Program-made: the position numbers and the translations under genes
The notes under the pieces: generated by a model
The model's database searches: none
What the model was told of the DNA's origin: nothing
The model's input: only the letters and a program-made list of their open reading frames with translations
Assembly (NCBI GenBank): GCA_930367205.1
Contig: OV884011.1
Coordinates: forward strand, 123,315,866 to 123,379,865
Direction of reading: 5' to 3'
Origin: Acanthosoma haemorrhoidale
Taxonomy: Eukaryota > Arthropoda > Insecta > Hemiptera > Acanthosomatidae
DNA: 64,000 bases
Part shown: piece after piece, positions 13,401-28,400 of the stretch
How positions within the stretch are numbered: position 1 is the first letter of the stretch
Layout: each line of letters starts with the position of its first letter

Positions 13401-16400
13401 CCACGTATGAAGTTCTGGCTGAATGAAGTTCATTTCAAAGTGGAAAATTTGTTTGGAACCTCTATCTTAAGGCTGAGAGTGTTATGAAATGGTCATCTCT
13501 GGCAATTGGCATTACTGGTTATTAGCATTTATTCTATCAATGGAAGATTACATTAGAAGTTAATATATAATAATCCTGAATCCATTACTAATACCAGTGC
13601 TGGTTAGAACAATTCCATTTATGTCTAATGAAGATGTAAACAAACAAATATAAAATACAAAGTTATGTGCTAATTTTTCCCAGGAGTTTATATCAATTAC
13701 GCAGAACGGATCCTGCAGGAGTAAATAATATCATAGAACCGGTGCTGGTGAAACCAATTCAGCACATCAACCACGTCCTGTTTAGAGTCACAACCTACAG
13801 TAGCAGAAGAGAAGTGTATAAACTGCCAAGAATATGCCTAAACATAGAGGTATTGTTTTAAGTTACCAAAGTAGGTGCACTGTGACCATGCTCATGAAAC
13901 AAGAGACTGCCCTCGGGACTAGGCAATACCACTACAATGTGAAAACTGTAGGGAAGACCACGTCACATCTTATCAACAATGCCCCTAAAGGTTAAACTGC
14001 TACAGGTGACGAGACTCCAACTTCCGGCCTAACTACTGTCCTATGAGCTTACTAACGTACCAGTCAAAGCGGTTCTAGAAAATTATCCACCACCATCTCT
14101 CTCAACACTCCAAGACACAGGAGATCATCCCAATACAGCAGACTGGCTTCATCAAAGACCTGATTGTTGACTACAACCTTGTGTGGCTGTACGTAACTGC
14201 AACAGTACGTGGCTACAGGGTCACCCTGGAATCCTCCAAAACTTTTGACTCTGTGGACCACAACATACTGGTCCAGCTCCTGAAGGACTGCGAATCTCCA
14301 GCTACCAGACATATTAACTTCTTACCTCACCGGCAGAACTTTCTCATGAGGATAGGAACCACAACAACAACCCAAACAGATTTAGTCCCTCAAGGCACGG
14401 TGCTGGGCCCTCTTTTATTCAACATACACAACACACATTTTAGAAACCTCATCCGACAACAGTAAGATGGTGACGTATACATACAACATTGGGATCTATA
14501 GTACTAGCCTCGACCTTAAAAAAGCGGTAAAGACCACGTACCAACTTCAACAGCACCAATCCCTGAACTCTACCATATAAACATAAATGTGGCTGATACA
14601 CTATGTGCCACTGCAGGTCTCAAAGAGCACTGTGTTTAATAAAATGAAACCTCCAAAAACACATTAACAAATTTCCTGACCAAGTTCTGTAAAATAATAA
14701 TAAAATTTTAAATAATTAAAAGATTATACTACCAAAATCAAGAAAATGATCTTATGCATGCGAGCATCAACCACCTTGTGCTAATTTATTCTTTTTCCTC
14801 TTTCTGTGAATATTATTATTATTTCCCAAAGTTCTCAGATTTGAAATTAAGGAAGAAGAAAGAATGGAATTCAGGTAATAGGAATCTTTTGCTAGGAAAA
14901 AATATTGTTTGCATACCAGGTGAAGGAGTTTTTGGGTGAGGCACTAATAGTCTAGGAACAGTGGTGAGAGTTCACTGCAGGCTTTTCCTAGAATGACTAG
15001 GAGCTAGTCAATCAAAGATTGATAATTTTGACATACATTTGGAACATTGTTCATCAAGCATGTGTTGTTGGACCAGAGGCCAGTACAGTATGTCAATTAG
15101 TCCTTCCATGCCTGTGAACTATTTAGTTGTTCTATTAAATTGTGGCGAGGGTTGCAGGTTGTGACAGTCCTGGATGGAGTCGAAAAACTTGATGTGCCAG
15201 TTTCAGGACCCTCTAATATTAATAGGTTCAGTCTAAGAGAAAAAGCCCGGATTGAGATCTGGTGTCACTAGGATGAAGAAAGTCAAAAGCTAGGTGAATC
15301 TCTAAGTGGTATATAATGTTGGCGATTTTGCAGTCGATGCCATCCGGGATAAAGGTTTTTGGAAGTGATTTATAAATGTGTCCTCTGGCCAGCTCTGATG
15401 TAAGAAGCCTCACTATATACTCACTTGACTGACTGATGAGAAAACTGGTCAGACATAGACATACCTCTATCCAGAGGTTAAAGTACGCCGATCTGTACCT
15501 GTTGCTAGGTGTGCTTTCAGTGGGTAAGTTCATCCACTGGAGATACATTAAGTTTTGATTCCTTGCAGCACCTGACTAACCCAGTATTTAACACTATGAC
15601 CCCACCCCTATTTCCGTATTGATGGCAACAGGATGTCCAGGAAAACTAGTTCAAGTTAGTGAGTTAGATTTAGGTTAGTAATAGCATAACTCATTCTTAA
15701 GGAAAACCCTATCACTTGCTATGTTCATATAAATATTGTGTTCTATGTTTATGTAAATATTCTATATTGTGGAATCTGTAACTCACTCGTAAATATTGAA
15801 TATAAAGGGTTTTGAAAAAAATAAAATAAATCTTTCTTATCAGCCTGTTGGCGTTACATCCCCTCACACCTTCACACAAGTTGTTAGCATCGCTCAAAAC
15901 AGGGCAATACTGCAGCATATATTTTTTGGCTTTGAGTGCAAACAAAAAAGAAAAAGAAAAATACATTGATTAAAAATAACAAGTGAGTTCATGCATGCAG
16001 TTACCTGATCAGATCGATTAGATATTTCCTTTTTCAGATGAAGCATTAAATTTTCCCAGCAGACTACCTTTTCTTTAAGTTCCTAATAAATAAATAAACA
16101 ATAAAGGTTATAACACAGTGAAAATATCATGTTAGTTAATAATTTCAAAATGATTTGAAATTAAATTAATTACCATTAATTCTTGAAGTTGACTATTTAT
16201 GCTAGCATTACTAATCTCCCTGGTTATCTGAAGTTCTTCAAGCTGTAAATAATACTGATTTTGCAACATCACTACAACAATTTTATTGAGATTGTTAAAG
16301 AAAAATATAATAACAACATAAATAAATCACTACCTGTTCAGATTTAATCATTAATTCTTGATCCAACTCGTCCATTTTGTTTTGTTGAATGAGTATTTGA

Positions 16401-19400
16401 AGTCTATTTTCATCAGATTCATTCTAAAAAAGACCATTTTAGCAATAAAATTACACCAAACCTCCACAAAAAATTGGAAAAGTTCAGTAAAACAAAATTT
16501 AAGTTAATAATTTTAAAGGCTTTTATAATTATATCTCGTAAGAATCCCAACAAATATTAAATATTATTAATAAACACCCAGAGATCTATTTTTATTTATA
16601 AGAATGGACTGACAGGCCACAAAACATGACCCATAAGACACCAAATTATATACTATGAATAATATACAATGAAAACCAAATTTGAAAGAGATGGCAATGA
16701 GGGAGAGGCCCATATGCCAAAACTATGTGTGACCAACTATCATAGTTACACATAACTCATTCAACTAAAATTAGGCAGAAACAGGATAAAAAATTTCAAA
16801 CAATATTTGGACTCTATGGACCTTGATGGTGAAAGCCTGCGGAGAGAAACAAAATGAATTTTCGGACATAAATCTGTAGTTCCACCGTGGACATATAAGA
16901 GGCAGATGTTGACATAGGATGAAGATAAATGTGAACTATTTATGTGATGAGTTTTCCGCTTATACTTGAAATGATGAAATACCGGCCTACTGGTCAACAG
17001 CACCACACACATACAAACATCACATTTAAACCCATTACTCTTCCAAAAATTGTCAAGAACATTAAATGGCTGGCAAACAAAAAAAGCTCCGGGAAAAGAC
17101 TCATCCCCATTGAAAAATCTATCATGGAAAAGCATTGCTCTTTTTTAAAATGTGTTTTAACATGCTTATGGTTGGGATATTTTCCAATGTCTGCAATATT
17201 CTTCAGGGGCAGTCTTCCTCCATCTAGTCCAACCTATCCAGGGCAGAATCAAGCCAAGAAAGTATTAAAACCTTTAAATTATTATTATTTTATTTATTTA
17301 CTTAATTTTTTTAATCCCTGTTTAAAAATTTGTGTAAAATATTATACTAATGTATTGGTCCAAATAAATATATTTATTGATTGATTTATAAGTAATGACT
17401 ATTATTTGTCATAAACTATTTTCATAATTATAGTTCTTTTAAGCCAAGTTACTTATTATTAATCAGAATGTCAAGATTTTTAATTTGATTCTCTACTTAA
17501 TAGAAAAATAATTGCTTATTTATTATTGTCCTTTCATAATTTTTCATGTGGCTAGTTTTATTTTAAACGTCATTGGGAATGCATCCCTTTATCTTTCTTA
17601 CAAATTAGAATATTCTAATCTTTACTATGAGGCCAGCCCTAACTCAAAGCTGAAGTGTTTCTTCCATGGACATTAAAAATATTTTTCAATAAAAATAGTC
17701 TTAAATTTGACTAGAAGAAACTCAAGTAAATTATTTTAAGACATGTTTAACCTCACCTCTTTTTCTGAAAGTTTCTCTTGAATTTCGATTATATATTCCT
17801 TTGCTTCTTCAAACTTTGAGGGGCAAAAAATCAATAAACCAACTATTTTGACAATTACTATTTAATAAGTAAGTAATTGTTACCTTCACTAGTAGGTCAT
17901 TATACCCACATTGCAGGGTATTCAGCTCATTTTTTAATGTTTTTATTTCCAACTGATAAAAAATAAAAAAATAATTAAGTAAGCATATCTATTAATTAAC
18001 TTAAAAAAAAAATTAAGATCCAAAATTTCTTTTCATACTTGTTAAGCTGAATTTTATTATAGCAAAGACAATAACCTTCAATTTCATGTGAAAAGTACAT
18101 GGTTAGGAAAAACTGACTATTTCCCAAAAAATATATTTTCTGTTTACCAAAAAACAAAAATAATATATATATATTATTAGCAGTTCCAAAATAAAAATCA
18201 AAGAAAGTAAATCAAAACTAGACAACATTCTTCGGAAGAACAAATAGTATTGAAATCATACTATTTCCTTACATAAGTTGAAATATATAAGGGTACTAAA
18301 CCCTAACACTACCTGCTGAAGACTTAACTGTTGTGTTCCCAAAAACAACTTCATTAATACTGCCTGTATGTTGTAAAATGAAATGCTTTACCTCAAAACA
18401 AATATTGAGAATCGTCTAGTATATCTATCTACCCAACCATAAAATTAAAATTTAATGCCCAAAATATTTAAAGAGAAAAGAAGCTAGTGTGACTGGGTAA
18501 ACAGCTGTAATAAAGGTCAAAGGACCTTTAAAACTAAAGTTTTTTAAAGTTATCAGTGCCTTTGAGAAGCCTTATCTAAAGATAGCGTAGAGGTATAAAG
18601 ATATTCGACATTAGCTCTTTGTGCCTTATTTTCACTATGATGGAGTAATTATACTAAATTTGTTTTAATCAACTGCTTTAGAAAATTGAGACCATTAGCT
18701 CTCAGAACCTCTTTGCTCTCTCAGCAACCAGAGCCATATCTTGTAAGTTATCAGAAATACCATTTATCATACCGTATTAAACCCCTCAGAGGATTCCAAA
18801 GAAACTATAAATGAAGTAAAAAAAACAACAACAGATTATTTGATTACCCAAAAGCCAAGCAATAATTATTAAGAAATTTTATTTTCAAGACTCAAAAAGT
18901 ATACCTTACCCACCATAAACAACTAAGTTCTTTTTTACCTGATTTTCCGAATGATTTTCTTCAAGTTCCAGGATATACTGCTTTGCTTCTTCAAACTTTA
19001 TGATGCAGAAAAAATTGTTATCACTATAATAATAAATATTTAAATGTTTAATTACATATTCTATAAATTATATTTATGATTCATAGTGGTGTAGCTGGGG
19101 AAAAAATAAGCAAAGACCATAAAAAAAAAATAAACAGTAGGGGGAGGGGATGTTATAGTAGCTGTAACATCAGTCATAAGTTTTAGGATAAGTTTTAGCG
19201 GAGGTGGAATCTCTTTTAAATACCTGATTATGATGGTATTGGCCATCGAAAGTGCTTTAATTATTATAAATATAATAAAAAACTGTGGGAAAACTAATGC
19301 TGTTCCAATAAATTATCAATATTAAACCACGATTGCAGTTAATTTTATGTTATATAGCTGGTTTTATTAGAAAAGTTGTAAGACAGCTAGCCCTAGGTAA

Positions 19401-22400
19401 CATTGTACTTTATTCAACAACTCATTTTCTCCCGTGCTGGAGATGTTCAGTACAAAGCATACATCTATATTCAACAGTTGTTCAAATAAATATAAATAGT
19501 TTATATATATCAAAATTTAAAAAAAGTTATTTGATACACATAAATATATAAACCTTAAGAAACGAAACACACTGCATCAATTTTCAGAAATTTTACAAGA
19601 GAGGCAAAAAACAAACACAATTTTCATAAAAACGAAAATATTGTTGACAATGAAAACTTTTCTTAATGAATCTTGGTTCTTTCCAAAAACATTTACCAAA
19701 ATTCCAATGCCTGGATTGGTGTAGTTTTTTTTCTCTTCAGTAAAGTTTCTGAAAACTGATAAAGCAGATTTTGATTCTGACTGCCGCATTTGATATCAGT
19801 TTGTTGGAACTAGTTTAATACTGATGTTTTATCAATTAAAACAAAGGCCTCAATTGTAGTGGTCTCAGTTATATATACTTAGATTGGAGCAATTTTAATT
19901 CTTTTTAAACTAACCAACTTTTAACTTTTTATTTAAAAAAAAATCAGTTTAGGGTTACATTAGTTAGAATACATAATATAGAATTGTACTTACTTTTTGT
20001 GACTGTTGCTCTATGATGCAGTGTAGCTGATACAGAAAATTCTGAAATTTATTTTATGATCAGATGTATTTTATTAACCTAACTTAGATATAAGGTATTT
20101 GAAGTTGGGTATAATATATCTCATATGAATACAAGGCATATCTGGTTAAAAGAGATCCCACAAAAGAACGGAACACAATATACATATTATGCTTACAACA
20201 AAGATGACTTTCAGATTCCCTACACAAGTTATATGTAAGTGAATCCAAATTCTATAAGTTTTTAAACACTCTAATTATGTTTGATATTCCAGTGTGAATA
20301 CCTCGTAAGACTCGTTGAAAAACCACTAGCTCAGACAAATGATTTTGACTGGTTGTTAGCGAATCTGTCCTCAGAGCTTCCATTGTAACTGCTAGATTAA
20401 GAAAGAGAGGGACAGGGTTTATTTCTGATACCCCTAGCAAATTTTATTCAATAACTTTACAGGTAGATAATATTTTATTGCCTCCTCAAAATATTTTTAT
20501 TTAATGAACATTTTTAACAACTCTACATTGTTATCTACAGACTACAAAACACCACAAGGTTAACAATAGCACTACATATCCTCACCACCATGTTTAAGTA
20601 ACGAATATAGCTACTTTTCAAGAGAGAACTTTTTTTAACTTCTCAATTGTGAATAATTATTTTATCTCTGGGGCTTTTTACTTCTCTGAACCCTAGATTT
20701 TCGTCAATAAGATTTTATTTTGCAAAAATGATTCTGGTAAAATTAATAAAAGTAATTAAAAATATTTTATGATTTTTCACATTGGTTAGTTAAACATGGC
20801 GGCAATAATATCAACGTCTACAATAAAATAAAATATTCCTAAAATTGTTAAATTTTTTTCAATAAACAATGTAATGGTCCAGTGTAATAAAAGTTATAGT
20901 CTTAATTTCAACTAAAAGATGATTAAACCAAAGATACAGCTAATATGTGATAAACCTTACTAAAACCTTGGATTATTCTTTAAATAATTATTAATAAAAT
21001 GTATTTAATAATGGTGTAAATAATAGATAAAATTTATATGCAAGACACATTAGCAATGAGTGTATCCCAATTGCACATTCAAGGTAAATCTTAATCATTG
21101 AGTAAGTTTTAATGTATTTTATTAGCAGCATCATAGGAGTTGGGATTGTTTATCCTAATTTATTAAGGTAACGATGTTGTGTTACTAATGAGGAAGAGCT
21201 TTTTAGTTGTAAATACTCCACAGCTATTTTAATTTAATAAATAGCTATAATTTTTACAACAAGTTCCATTTTGAATATCTTGGACCTTTTTTTTTGGAAA
21301 TTGATTACTTGTTTCAGTAATTGGCCATTTGCAAAAAAATGAAAAATCAATAATAGAACATATGTTGCTCTAGTAGTTGACAACATACCAAAGCTAGGGA
21401 ATTCAAAATAATAATGTTGACAATCATTTCAAAACAACAAATTTAAAAATTAAGTAAGTACAAATTAAAAAACGTAAATTCCATAAAAAATTTAGTTCTG
21501 GTATGAGCAAAATTCTGTTTTTTGGAGCTCATTGATGTATGAAACTATCGATTTCCATTCATAATTCAACACATCAGCACTTATGGCCACTTTCACAGTC
21601 TTCCGCATGGATGAAATAGTCACTTCTGAGTCAACAAATTTGTTCTTGGGAAGTATAAACCTTCATACTAAAATGTTAACCATTTTGTTAACAGGGGCCC
21701 AAATATTATTATTTGAACTCCCAGCTTCTTCTCTGGAGTCCTCATTCCATTTGCTTTCAACAGAATCAGATAGGTCATAACTGTAGTCTAAACTCTTTTT
21801 TGCTTTCTTTCGCCCTTCTCTTTTTATTTTTCAATCTCTTCTTTCTTTGCGATTTTCTTTTGGAAATATTCTTGGTCCAGAGTTTTCCCAATACAATCTA
21901 AGGCATTCTTTTGCACTTTTATTCTTATTGGGGAAATTTTTTCCTTTCTAGATAGAAGAAATTCATTTAAATTTGCTAGAAATTTTATGCCTAAGCTTTG
22001 TGAAGTGGTGTAGCTATAATTGAGGATGTATGGTTGATGGGTCAGATACTTTGTCATTATGGCCTATATTTTGAGAAGTTTCACAGTTTTTTTTGTAGTC
22101 CAACTAAATTGTCAAAAGGGAGTAAAATTGTTGGATCATCAGTGGATTGAAGGTTGGTCAGAACATCTTCCTGAAGAATTGTGGGAGGGAAGTCATAGGA
22201 CTTTCATAGGTGTTTCAGCAGAGGTGTCATTTCCCCGAAACAGCGATGCTAGACTTGATTTGGATGAGTTGTTTTCCAAATACAATAAAGATGTGTTCTG
22301 AAGATCCTTGTTCCAGTTTATAGATGAACACTGAAAAGTGTCAAGTTTATTTTTCCCAATATATTGATTCAAAAACTGAAAACCCTGTTACAAATAATTC

Positions 22401-25400
22401 TTTCATAGTGAGTCTGCAACCCTGTTACTACCTGTATCCTTTTTCTCTCCCAGCACTTTGAACTGCGAAGGGATTCCAAGGAAACAATTCTCGTTTCCAA
22501 AATCCATTTGCTGACATAGTTCCAGTAACATTTTCATCACTTACACATTTGACCAATTTATGGAAATCTTTCTTTTTTTTGAATTGGGGCATTAATAACA
22601 CACAAAAAATGTTTCAATAGATATCTATCAGCTTAGTAGTTGGTATCTACTGGAAACAGTAATTCAACAAGCTTGAAATTTAAATATCTTATTACTAATC
22701 TGAATTACTTTCAACAGATTGATAATTTATGACAAACTAGTTTCACCATCCCAGTCAACTTCTAGACGGGATGTACTATCAGAAATTCAGTAATTGACCA
22801 CCCCTCTCACTAAATAATAAATTTTCCGTCTCTCCACGTTATAATGATTATTCAATATTAATGTTTTGACACTAACACTAACAAGAAAGCATTGTCATCT
22901 TCAGTTGTCAATTGATAGTCTGAAAAACTTATATCATTTGAAATAATTTCTATTAATTCACACTTTAAAATAGGTTTGCAATCTGTTAGAAAGAAAGATA
23001 GCAAACATTTCCACAATGGCTTGATGAAGATCAGTATTGAATACTGAAACGATCAACAAATAGAAAACTTAATTCAGTATTGAATCATTGGAGAAAGAAT
23101 GGATGCTTTGTAGAAGAAAATAAATAACAACGGCTGAATAGAAGAGTTTCACAGGTAAGAAATTTAGATAAATAAATAGTAAATAATAATAAATCTTTAT
23201 TTATTCACGAATTGTGGGGCTATAGCCCCCTAACATTAATGATACTAGAATGTAAGCAGTTAGCTTTACATCTCAAAGTAAACAATGTGCTTATTTAAAG
23301 ATAATAAAAAATAAATAAAAGACAGTAAACTATTTATAGAGTATGTCATTACACTTATAAATGGATAAAAAGAATGTTGAAGATAAAGTATTTAAATATA
23401 GGAAGAATTTTAGAAGGGGAATAATTCCAGAGGAAGGTTATCAAACGCCAGCCACAGTGCAATGAGCCAATGTACTCACATACAAAAGGAGGAAACAAGT
23501 GAAAGTATGGTTTTAATTGAAGAAATTGTAGGGAAAACAGCGAGAGTGGAGGGCTTAATAGAGGAAGGTAAGGAAATAGCTGCAGCTACAGGAAGAGTAG
23601 AGCACTCACTTTAGTATGTATTTAATTAAGAGTTCATTTATTCTTTCTAGTTACAACAAAGTTGTTATTATTTAGAAAAATCACTACAAAATGACATTAT
23701 ATTACTAAACTAAATATTTAATTAACACATAACACTAAATTACTCCTTATGAATGCAAAATTACTAATAGTATAATCATAATAGGTTTGTTCTAGCATGG
23801 TATTTCAAACAATTTTCGTTTTTATTAATTTAAAATAAACAAAATCAAACAAAAAGTTTGATTTTTACATAAAGCAGATGCCAAGAATGATCATTTATAT
23901 ATTATTCAAACAATTAAAATACATTATTAATTAGAAAAAAAATAATAATAAAGTAAGTCTGCATATTTAACCTTCAGAACTGCATAAATATCTTGTTTGA
24001 CCTAAACATGAAATTTTACATGGCGGCTGAACAATTTTTTTTTTTTATGTCAATTAGGGGCTGCTAAAAAGTTGTAATGACAATTTAAATGTTCCTCTAA
24101 AGTCCCAACACAAACTACAAATAAGAAAATTAAGATCTTTAATTAAATTTACTCTACTCAATGTAATAGAAAAATAATTACTTTTTTATGACCAAGTAAT
24201 TAATGACACTTAAACATGTTTTCTGGCTATATTTTTCATACTGATTAGTTGTAAAATAAAACTGCCTTGTAAAATTTAATGTTATAGTGTGTGTAGGGGA
24301 TGTACACAATTACCGAGGCAGAGGGTAGAAAACATAAAGGTTTCTTTTAAAAAAAACCAACAATAGCCTAAAAATTACAAGGTCTCTCTATATTATGGCA
24401 GGTACAGGGAATCAATTAGTCTGTTTCCTGCCAATATCTTTATTACTTCTGTACTAGTTATTAACTATAATAGCAGTTATAATTTTATTTCGCACTTAGT
24501 TTAACTTGTTCAAAGAAATATATTATTCAAGAAGTGGGATGAAATTAATTTTTTGAAAATCCAAAGTATTAAATACAAATAATAATTACAAAGCTGGTCT
24601 TTTAGAGCTCAGTTAAAGAAAAAAAACAAGGTGATAATATTATATAGTACTATTTTGCCCTTAATTAACCTAACAAAAAATAAAATAAAACTAAGTTGGA
24701 AGGATTTAAAATAACGCAAATTTACAGCTTGTACTGTTAATATCACTTAACTGTTAATTGTATTCATAGATAAAAAAAGGAAGCACTATTTCATCTATAT
24801 AGCCTTTTACAGCTAGTCGCTGTATACTTGGTTTCTTTAATAAACAATTAAAAATGGCAAGTAAAATGGTAACTAAAAAACTTCTATATCATTAAGTACT
24901 TTTGGCAGTTTAAATACTTCAATGGGTAAACATTAATACAACTACATTAAATACAATAAATCAACTACATATTAATGATTTTTCCCCTAGCCTTAATTTT
25001 GATTTATAATCTAAATAAATAAATGTAATTTATAGTATTTGTTAACAGGTAAACTTCTGTCATGGCTTTTCAGTAGTAAAGATTTGTGTTATACATCATG
25101 TACATGTCTTATTTGTCTATTCTGTGGCCAAGAAAAAATCCAACTTTTATTACTTACAGCTTCCGGTTCCTGATTTTGTGAAGCAGCCTGAAGCTTACAA
25201 ACCTACAGAAATATATCATTAATTTAAATTTAGGGGAGTAAAAGTATACATTTAAAAATAGTAATATTAAATAAACATGTTCAATTGAAAAAACATGAAA
25301 TAATACTACTCTATACCTTGGCTTGAAGTTCTTCCATAACTTTTTGATTTCTTTCTTCCATTTCAGCTTTCTCCAATTTCTACACAAACAACCTATCAAT

Positions 25401-28400
25401 TTTCATTTACATTTGTACGAAAAATAGTGAATATTAAAAATGAGGAATTGTAAATTGATTAATAAAAAAAACCATGCCATTAAACAACAAAATTAAAGGA
25501 TTTTATTGACAGTTTTAATAACTTTTTCCTAAAGCTGTAACACATAATACATGTTGCTAATCAGGATGTTGAGATCTTTGATCAACCATCAACTTTTCAA
25601 CCACTATTAAGAAGAGATAACAACTGAAACTATCCAGGCAAGTCAGGTTAGTTTGGGAACCTGAAGATCTCTTTACAAGTATACAGTTTATTGGACTAGA
25701 GTTAGATAGTTGACAAGGAACATCGCGATTAGGGCATGTCCTCAAAGCTAAATAGGGTATTACTAAAGCATTATTTCTTTTTTTAATTAACCAATTAATT
25801 AATACTAATAATTTATCATCTCTTACTTTTTTTAAGTAACCAATTAATTAATAATTTTTATTACTATTAAAAAAAAATGGATAATGAGTTTTTTCCAAGT
25901 GAAGTCCAACAATGATAATAGAAGATCTTGCTCTCTTACCTCCACACCCCATTTATATAGAATGAAACAAAACCAGGCAATCACCTCAGAGTTCCCGAAC
26001 ACAATCTGATGACTGAGGAATCACCCTTTTTTTTGCACAACAGTTTTGATACACTAAAAAACATGTAGACAATAGAGAAACAACTTAAACATCCCCAATC
26101 TTCATAAGAAATACTAGCAATTTTAAATTCAGTCAGGACTACAGTCATCACAAAAACTTATGGCCACTACATACTACGTTGTGTGCATTCCAGCACAAGG
26201 CCACTGATTGCAGAAACTCACAAGTTACCTTCAATATGTGCCCTTTGTTCTAAGGGCCATTTAACCAACTACAAGGGATGCCAGACATACAAAATAATAA
26301 TGATGAGCAGACTTCAATCACATTGCTTGTTGAACAAGAATAAAACAAGATGATTTAGTTTTCTCAATCAGAATAAGAATAATTTTGTAATTCAAAATTA
26401 ATTTATTACCAAGCTTGTGTACTCTTCTTGCATTTTTTGTAAATAACAATGACTTCTGGACAAGTCTTCTTGAAGACTTTGAAAAACATAATCTTTTTCA
26501 TCATAAGCCTGAAAAACAATTCAAATGTAGATTTTATATAATTTATAATGATCTAGGAGCTAATGAATTTTGTCACTTACACAAACTTCTTCAATTTCAT
26601 GTTCTTCACAACTTAATGGCTCAATTCCATAAGCCTGAAATAACAAAGCAAAAGTAATATAAAATTAAATTGTAAGTTAATAGTTCGGTGAAATTATAAA
26701 AGAGGTTTAGGTTGATGAAAAAAAAAAAATATATTAGACTTTCTCACCAAGCTTCTTTACTTCTCTACTATGCAAGCTCATTGAGATGGAAGTGATGTGG
26801 TGCAGACATATATACATTAGTATGAGGAAATGGTGAACAAAGATCTAGTTAAAGAAACACTAACATTTGTTTGTATTTTTCACCACCCTAAGCCAACTCT
26901 CGACAAATATACCCAAACATTATATAACTGTTAGATCATTTTAAAGTTTCATTTTGAGAACATAAAAATTCATCTCGACTTTACTACTACTCCCATACAT
27001 CATAACATACTCTGGAGTTCACTGAGCTCTTAAATAAATATAGCAATAACGATGTTAGCCCATAATAATAGTTTAACAAAATATAAAATGAGGGAGTAAA
27101 AGGAAATCATTACTACACATATTCTCGTTATTATACAGTCAAACCTCTATATATTGAACATGAAGGTTCCTTGAAAAATATTTGAAATATAGAAATTTTG
27201 ATGTATAGAATGATAGCAAATTTTCATCCTTGTCACACTAAAAACAATTATGGTTATTTTTTAGCATTAAAGAAGAATCAAAGGCAATTTTTTAGGGTTA
27301 AAGAAAATAACTGAATGATTAAAAACATTACTTTGAAAAATTGAACAAATTACATGTCATTGCAGATTTTTTGCATATGTACATGCATAATTTGTACGTA
27401 TTAACATGCAAAATAGTTTCTGTCTTTTTGTGTATAATTTATCATCGAAGCTGTTTCAAAGAAATATTCACTTTTATTCAGATACATAAAAATTTCCTTA
27501 GGGATGTTAGGAATAAATCTCAAGCCGTGATGCAGTTTCGAATGCTTCCATTATTTGTTCTCTACAAGTGTTTTCAGTTAATTCATCTTCTTTTCCGTCG
27601 TTGTCATCATAATTTTTTGGTTCATCCTGTTTAAGGCAGTCCTAGTCTTGATTGGTGGGGTAATCAGCCTCAAAAATTGCTCAAATTTGATTCCATCATT
27701 TATTTATCCCAATGAGTCAAGTGTTTTCATGCTTCATTTGTATTTTCAGTATCTGTTTGCACTTGATCTTCTTCAGGACTCTCTTCTACAAAACCAGTTT
27801 TAGCAAAACAGTTTTTTTATTGTAGTGGGTAAGACATCATCTCCCATTCTTTGACTAATGCACTTATACAATATCAAAGAAGTTTTTATGTAGGTTCATC
27901 ATTTTCAAATGCAAATATCAAGCGCTTCAGGATTCATTTTCGGTAATGTATTTTCAAATTTTTAATTACACATAAGTCCAAGGGCTGTAATTTAACAGTC
28001 ATATTTAGTGGGGGGAAAAAAAGCTTAACATTAGTCAATTTTCGTTCAACTGAACTAAGATGGACTGGGCAATTGTTCACAAAAAGAAGCACTTTTTAGT
28101 TTGATCACTTGTTTATCAAAGTTAGTTATCCAGTTCTCAAAAATTGCTCCAGTCATCCACCATTCATCATTAACCTCAAGTGATTTCACACCTTTAAAAC
28201 AACGTGGCTGTTTACTTTTTCCTATTAAAAGAAGCATTAATTTCTCATTACCTGTCATATTCACACAAATGACAGCCGTGATTCGTTCCTTACAATTTTT
28301 CCTCCAAAACATTTATTGTTTTTGAAAGTCAAAGTTTTATTGGGTAAACAGTTGAAAAAACTCCTTTTTCATCCATGTTGAACACATTGTCGGGCTCATA

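Noticed and set aside
16761..17135. 124-codon minus-strand open frame
   Set aside because: It overlaps the plus-strand LINE reverse-transcriptase fragment, has no splice borders in phase with the host gene and no coding pattern.
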